Assembly (NCBI GenBank): GCA_025927935.1
Contig: JAICKM010000312.1
Coordinates: 1-7,789, forward strand
Direction of reading: 5' to 3'
DNA: 7,789 nucleotides
DNA from: Chloroflexia bacterium
GTDB lineage: Bacteria > Chloroflexota > Chloroflexia > QHBQ01 > JADMIH01
This document shows positions 3,946 through 7,789 of this stretch, one piece after another (positions within the stretch are counted from its first letter, which is position 1; each line of letters starts with the position of its first letter). Under the pieces are notes generated by a model that saw only the letters and a list, made by a program, of their open reading frames with translations, did not search any database and had not been told where the DNA came from. The translations under genes were made by a program, and so were the position numbers.

Positions 3946-5796
3946 TCACGGTCCCAGTGTGTAGATCACCATCTGGTTCGCCGGGTCGGACGTGGGCGTC
4001 ACACCGGGGAAGAGCGCCGCCAATTTCGCTTCCATCGCCTTGCGCTCCGGGTCGGTGAAGGCCCACCAGTGGACGACCACATAACGGATACCCGCGGCGT
4101 GCAAGGTAGCCGCGCCGGTCGCCGCCTCCGCGGGCGGTAGCGCATCGACCGGGGTGGTATTCAGCAGATAGTGGACCGCGGGCGTACCCTCGACGAACGG
4201 GTCGGGCGGCTGGCGCGACAGGTAGCCGTACACAATGGGCTTGCCGTGGACCGTCTGGTAGGCCATATAGTCGGACATGGGCCGCAACGGCAATTCCAGG
4301 ATGGCGAAGCGGCCCGGTTCCTGCGCCACCTGCTCATAGAACGGGATGTGATAGCCTGGCGGCGCCATCGGGTACGGGATGGTGACGAACTCCAGGGCGA
4401 TCAGCACGGCCACCACGCCGTAGATCGCCAGGGTGCGCGCAGACAGCGCCGGCGATTCACCTCGCCGGGCGGGCGGGACCGTCTCGTTCGGCAGCGGAAC
4501 CGATCCAGCGGGAGTTGTCGCCGGGTGCAGGCGCGTGCTCAGGGCGGCCAGCGCGTAGCCCACCAGCACGGCCAGCGCCAGGCTAGTCAGCACCACGAAA
4601 CGGCTCGGCACGCGCATCACGCTGAAGCCCGGCACGAGCGTGCTGAGCACCAGATAGGGCAAGGGCACCGTCGCGCCGTAGGGCGTGAAGTTCGCCCGCC
4701 CCAGCACATGCAGGATCGGGCCGAGCGACAGCGCCCAGGTGAACCCGGCGGTCAGCGCCCAGAACAGCGGGCCGCGCCGCCGGATCAGGACCAGGGCCAG
4801 CAGCGCCAGCAGGATCGGCGTATACCCCAGGTACACCGCGCGCTCTGCCGTGTTGCGCGCGGGGAACCGTTGCTCCAGCGCCCTGGCCGGACCGCCGAGA
4901 AAAGGGTGCAGCGCCGAGGGCAGAAACGAATCGACCAGATCCGAGGAATAGACCAGCGTCTCGCGCGGGGGCAGCTTCATCCAGTCCTGCCCCACCTGTG
5001 CCCGCGCGGTGCGGATCAGCAGCGGCCCGGCCAGCACGCCAAAGACCACGGCCAGCGCCAGCAAGGGCGTTGCGCCGGCCACCCAGGCCCGCCACCCGGC
5101 GCGCCACCCATCGATCAGCAGCCGCCAGAGCAGGTAACCTGCGGTGAAGATGCCCAGAAACGCCACGTAGGTCCACTCGGTGAAGGCATTCGCCACCAGG
5201 AACAGGCCGGCCAGCGCCGCCCACCCGTAAGGGTGCCAATCGCGCCGCCCATCCGCCCGCCGCCCCTGTGGGGCGAATGGCGCGCCCGGCGGCCCGACCG
5301 CGCGCAACAGCGCCCACAGGTACAGGGGAATCCACTGCAACGAGGCCAGGTTCATGTGCCCCAGCAGGTGGCCCAGGTGGTAAGGGCAGAAGGCAAAGGC
5401 GAACCCGCCCACGAACGCCGCGCCGTCGTTGCCGGTCAGGTCACGCACCAGCAGCCAGGTGCCGTAGCCCGCCAGCACGAACGACAGCGCCAGCACGCCG
5501 TTGTACAGCGGCACCAGGTCCACGCCCAACAACTGGAAGGGGACGGTGAGGGCGCTCTCCAGCGGCACGAGGGTATGGAACAGCAAGCTCACGCCCCGCG
5601 GATAATAGAGGTAGGTGGTATAGAACGGGTCAGTGTGCAGGTCGACCAGGGCGGTGCGCATCCACCAGAGGTTCCAGATGTGCTGCCACGCATCGCCGCC
5701 GCCGGGCACAGCGCGGCCAAACTGGGCCGCCAGCGGCCAGGTGAACAAGACGGTCAGCGCGGCATAGGCCGCCAGGACGCCGAGGTGTCGCCTCAA
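3946..5796 (-). CDS. GT-C-like polytopic membrane protein, probable glycosyltransferase
   Basis: A 616-residue protein with roughly 10-13 membrane helices up to residue 475 and a soluble C-terminal domain (about 476-616). The layout suits GT-C fold transferases, which move a sugar from a polyprenyl-phosphate carrier on the outer membrane face. The first helix (5-25) is followed by a loop, GGGDAWQHIWNLWW, whose D35 sits where GT-C enzymes carry a catalytic or metal-binding acid. Other marks are HLGHLLGHMNLASLQWIPLY (140-159), RVPSRF (395-400), and ILELPLRPMSDYMAYQTVHG (499-518) in the tail domain. No substrate can be named. The start is TTG, overlapping the permease stop as TTGA; no Shine-Dalgarno site is visible, so translation is probably coupled. 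Residues 168-190 are a hydrophilic, Arg/Gly/Pro-rich cytoplasmic-type loop encoded by palindrome-rich DNA. Many relatives are simply called hypothetical membrane proteins. Confidence 0.8.
   Translation of the reverse strand: MRRHLGVLAAYAALTVLFTWPLAAQFGRAVPGGGDAWQHIWNLWWMRTALVDLHTDPFYTTYLYYPRGVSLLFHTLVPLESALTVPFQLLGVDLVPLYNGVLALSFVLAGYGTWLLVRDLTGNDGAAFVGGFAFAFCPYHLGHLLGHMNLASLQWIPLYLWALLRAVGPPGAPFAPQGRRADGRRDWHPYGWAALAGLFLVANAFTEWTYVAFLGIFTAGYLLWRLLIDGWRAGWRAWVAGATPLLALAVVFGVLAGPLLIRTARAQVGQDWMKLPPRETLVYSSDLVDSFLPSALHPFLGGPARALEQRFPARNTAERAVYLGYTPILLALLALVLIRRRGPLFWALTAGFTWALSLGPILHVLGRANFTPYGATVPLPYLVLSTLVPGFSVMRVPSRFVVLTSLALAVLVGYALAALSTRLHPATTPAGSVPLPNETVPPARRGESPALSARTLAIYGVVAVLIALEFVTIPYPMAPPGYHIPFYEQVAQEPGRFAILELPLRPMSDYMAYQTVHGKPIVYGYLSRQPPDPFVEGTPAVHYLLNTTPVDALPPAEAATGAATLHAAGIRYVVVHWWAFTDPERKAMEAKLAALFPGVTPTSDPANQMVIYTLGP
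5222..5275. repeat. Two palindromes inside the GT-C-like gene
   Basis: CACCC-GTAA-GGGTG (5222-5235) and CGCCCC-TGT-GGGGCG (5261-5275) lie 25 bp apart within a stretch coding for a hydrophilic loop (about residues 173-190) between membrane helices. They could be a small repeat inserted in frame, or ordinary structure in GC-rich coding DNA. Confidence 0.35.
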
Positions 5797-7073
5797 GGGC
5801 GGGCGCGCCGTCGTCCCGCCAGCACCCGCCGGCTCAAGCCGCGGGCCAGGACGATCAGGTTAACAGCTTGTGGATTGACGGGCGCGATGGGCGGCACCGG
5901 CGCGACGAAGATCGGCTCCGGTCCCGGCGCGGGTGGTCCCGGCGGCGGGAGCGGCGCCATCGTCGTCACCGGGACGGTGCCGTGCAAGGCCAGCGCGGGT
6001 TCGTCGGCGGTCGGCACGTTGAAGAAGGTGCGCAAGCGGGCAAAATAGGGGCCGGACACCTGGTGGATCACCCCGGCCACAGGGATGCCGAACAGCGCGC
6101 CCCACGGCCCGGCCACCTGCAAGCCGATCAGCAGCGCCGCCACCGTGAACAGCGGGTGCATACCGATGGCCTGGCTCATAATGCGAGGACTGACCACCTG
6201 GAGCATCACCGCCTGCACCACCAGCAGCACGATCAGCAAGATCCACCAGTTGCCCGCCGCCCGCGGCGTCACCAGGGCCACCAGCACCGGCGGCACAATC
6301 GCCAGCAAGCCGCCCACCATCGGCACGACCATCGCCAGCCCGGCCACAATCGAGGCAATCAGCACATAGTCCAGGTTAAACGCGCCCATGATCCCGGCGT
6401 TGAGCACTGCATAGAGCAGGGCGAACACCATCTGCCCGCGCAGGAAGCCGCCAAACGCGCGGGCAATGGATGTGCCCAGCAGTTGCGCCTCACCGGCCAG
6501 CGAGGGCGGCAATTGCACGACCAGGTTGTTAAACAACCGGTCGCCGTCCTTCATAAAGTAGAAGGAGAGCAACAGGATAATCACCGCGTTGAACAGGAAA
6601 GCGGCCAACCCGGTGACAAAGTTCAGCACGCTGCCGCCGACATTCTTCACCTGCTCGCCCACCGCGCCGTACAGGGGGTCCAGGTGAATGTCTTCCACCC
6701 GCACGCCCCAGTTTTGCATCTGCTTCAGGCTTTCGTTGCCCAGATCCTCTAGTTCCGTGGTATAAGCGGGCGTTTGATCGATCAACCGCTGGATCTGGTC
6801 GGCGAGCGCGGGGAAGACCAGCAAGCCGATGAAGGTAAGCACCAGCAACATCGCCAGGTAGACGACTGTGATGGCAAGGATCTGGCCCATGCCGGAGGCT
6901 TGCAGCTGGCGGGCGATGGGACTGAGCGCGAAAGCCAGCAGCCAGGCCAGGAAGAACAGCAGGATGATACTGGCGAACTGGATCAGCAGCATCCAGACCT
7001 GGCCCATGATCCAGGTCGTCGCAATAATCACCAGCAGGATGATCAAAGCCTGCAACCAGCGATTATTATTCAT
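5793..7073 (-). CDS. AI-2E family transporter (permease)
   Basis: A 426-residue membrane protein of the AI-2E family (TqsA/YdiK/PerM-like). Members include AI-2 exporters and sodium/proton antiporters, and most are uncharacterised; the substrate here is unknown. Family marks are two N-terminal helices (8-29, 32-52), a helix at 64-88, a soluble segment (about 92-145), and the signature LSFYFMKDGDRLF (169-181). These are followed by FLRGQMVFALLYAVL (210-224), AGLAMVVPMVGGLLAIVPPV (244-263), and SPRIMSQAIGMHPLFTVAAL (295-314) leading into QVAGPWGALFGIPVAG (319-334). About eight helices in all. Residues 366-405 form a Pro/Ala-rich tail beyond the usual family end, followed by a basic Arg-rich terminus, so the tail is probably cytoplasmic and flexible. 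The start is ATG followed by three Asn codons; the ribosome site is weak (AAGGCAGG about 7 bp upstream). Its stop overlaps the TTG start of the GT-C-like gene. The zinc-ribbon gene lies 53 bp upstream. Confidence 0.92.
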   Translation of the reverse strand: MNNNRWLQALIILLVIIATTWIMGQVWMLLIQFASIILLFFLAWLLAFALSPIARQLQASGMGQILAITVVYLAMLLVLTFIGLLVFPALADQIQRLIDQTPAYTTELEDLGNESLKQMQNWGVRVEDIHLDPLYGAVGEQVKNVGGSVLNFVTGLAAFLFNAVIILLLSFYFMKDGDRLFNNLVVQLPPSLAGEAQLLGTSIARAFGGFLRGQMVFALLYAVLNAGIMGAFNLDYVLIASIVAGLAMVVPMVGGLLAIVPPVLVALVTPRAAGNWWILLIVLLVVQAVMLQVVSPRIMSQAIGMHPLFTVAALLIGLQVAGPWGALFGIPVAGVIHQVSGPYFARLRTFFNVPTADEPALALHGTVPVTTMAPLPPPGPPAPGPEPIFVAPVPPIAPVNPQAVNLIVLARGLSRRVLAGRRRARP

Positions 7074-7097
7074 CCAGACCTGCCTTGCTTTCTAGAA

Positions 7098-7118
7098 CCG
7101 GCCGGCGCGCCCGGCCGG
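7098..7118 (-). terminator. GC-rich hairpin between the zinc-ribbon and permease genes
   Basis: CCGGCCGG (7098-7105) pairs over 8 bp with CCGGCCGG (7111-7118) around a 5-base loop. In the minus-strand reading it sits just after the zinc-ribbon stop and about 24 bases before the permease ATG. It is followed by TTCTAGAAAG rather than a T-run. It could weaken read-through into the permease gene or only be a processing structure; a full terminator is not proven. Confidence 0.4.
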
Positions 7119-7126
7119 GCCTGCTC

Positions 7127-7789
7127 TTAGACAGGGGTACCGCAGTTGGGGCAGAAGGCGGCGCCGGGTGCCAGCACTTTGCCGCAGGTGCGGCAGCGGC
7201 GCTCGTCATTCGCCGCCGGTTCGCGCCGGGGGACGCCGTTGCCGTCGCCCACGGGGGTCACGGGCGCGCTACTGCTGCTGACCGCCGGGCGCACCGGCAG
7301 GGATGCGGGCGCCGCTGCCTCTTTAGAGGCGGGCCGGAGCGCCCCGCTCGCGGCGGGGATCACGCTGGTGGCCGGGGCGGGAGTCTCGCGCGCCGGGACC
7401 GGCGGCAGCGTCACCGGCGCGGCGGGCGTGACGCGGCGCGGGCGCCGCAACACACTCACGGCCACGGCGACGATGCCGCCCAGCGCCAGTAGCAGCGGCC
7501 ACCAGCCCGCCCATTCCAGGAAGAAGCGCGTCACGGCGTCATTCCGCAGCGGGCTGCCGGTGGCGCCCTGGCTGTAATCCCAGTTGCGCAGCAGCACGGC
7601 CAGGATGGCCGCGCCGTTGAACAGCGCCAGCAAGGCGGCGATCAGGCGGGCGCGCACGCTGGGCTTGCCCAGGCGCGGCAGCAGCAGCGCCCCGCCATAG
7701 CCCACGGCGATCAGCGGCACCAGGAAGAGCACGCTGCGCACAATCATGCGCGCGCCCACGGGACCCAGGAAGCCCAGCGCCGATCCCAG
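7127..7789 (-). CDS. Membrane protein with C-terminal zinc ribbon (5' end cut by window)
   Basis: The frame stays open to the window edge (220 codons visible). Codons before the first possible starts (GTG at 7759, ATG at 7747) read LGSALGFLGP, continuing as a hydrophobic segment, and no ribosome-binding site precedes either start, so the gene probably begins outside the window. Counting from the GTG: membrane segments lie at about 6-28, 38-57 and 83-104. A flexible Pro/Ala/Val-rich linker follows (about 105-185), then a compact zinc ribbon at the very end, C189-x2-C192 and C203-x2-C206 (CRTCGKVLAPGAAFCPNCG). The pattern fits 'zinc-ribbon domain' proteins in which a treble-clef-like ribbon is tethered to the membrane on the cytoplasmic side. 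I do not recognise the membrane domain and cannot assign a function. It lies 53 bp upstream of the permease on the same strand, with a hairpin between them. Confidence 0.75.
   Translation of the reverse strand: MGSALGFLGPVGARMIVRSVLFLVPLIAVGYGGALLLPRLGKPSVRARLIAALLALFNGAAILAVLLRNWDYSQGATGSPLRNDAVTRFFLEWAGWWPLLLALGGIVAVAVSVLRRPRRVTPAAPVTLPPVPARETPAPATSVIPAASGALRPASKEAAAPASLPVRPAVSSSSAPVTPVGDGNGVPRREPAANDERRCRTCGKVLAPGAAFCPNCGTPV

Noticed and set aside
4171..6048. Very long open frame on the plus strand, opposite the GT-C-like and permease genes
   Set aside because: Its product is rich in Arg, Gln, His and Gly with no domain or membrane pattern, as expected for the antisense shadow of GC-rich coding DNA. 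The minus-strand genes have clear family motifs.

Overview
The window is GC-rich and gene-dense. It looks like an ordinary chromosomal stretch of a high-GC bacterium, most likely a member of the Chloroflexota. The basis for that guess is family composition as I remember it: a secreted protein built from the 'FGYPIS...RARFE.HP' repeat that is very common in that phylum, a DUF4126 protein, a GT-C-like membrane protein with the 'GH.NL...QWIPLYLW' motif, an AI-2E family permease, and short palindromic repeats in the gaps. No rRNA, tRNA, CRISPR array, transposase or phage structural gene is visible.

Layout: (1) 1-285 is non-coding. It has C-tract low-complexity DNA followed by a long, nearly perfect inverted repeat (192-266). 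(2) 286-2638, minus strand, is a probable three-gene unit read right to left: a secreted two-repeat protein, a possible DinB-like small protein 18 bp downstream, then a PGRP-type N-acetylmuramoyl-L-alanine amidase with a duplicated C-terminal module. A plausible sigma-70-type promoter lies at 2693-2721. (3) 2681-2940 is a divergent intergenic region holding two short palindromes with related flanks in opposite orientation. (4) 2941-3423, plus strand, is a single DUF4126 gene that converges on the next gene. A 16-bp perfect hairpin at 3444-3489 lies at the convergence and contains the cupin stop codon in its loop. (5) 3464-7789, minus strand, is a collinear block read right to left: a zinc-ribbon membrane protein that is cut by the window edge, an AI-2E family permease, a polytopic GT-C-like membrane protein that overlaps it by 4 bp and starts with TTG, and a small cupin.

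Working together: the tightest functional links visible are the permease/GT-C-like pair (overlapping) and the repeat protein/DinB-like pair (18 bp apart). Both units are biased toward the cell envelope, but no single pathway can be read from the sequence. I do not see a convincing new biological system. The most useful leads are the long inverted repeat, the paired palindromes, the amidase's missing signal peptide and duplicated C-terminal module, and the hairpin shared by two convergent genes.
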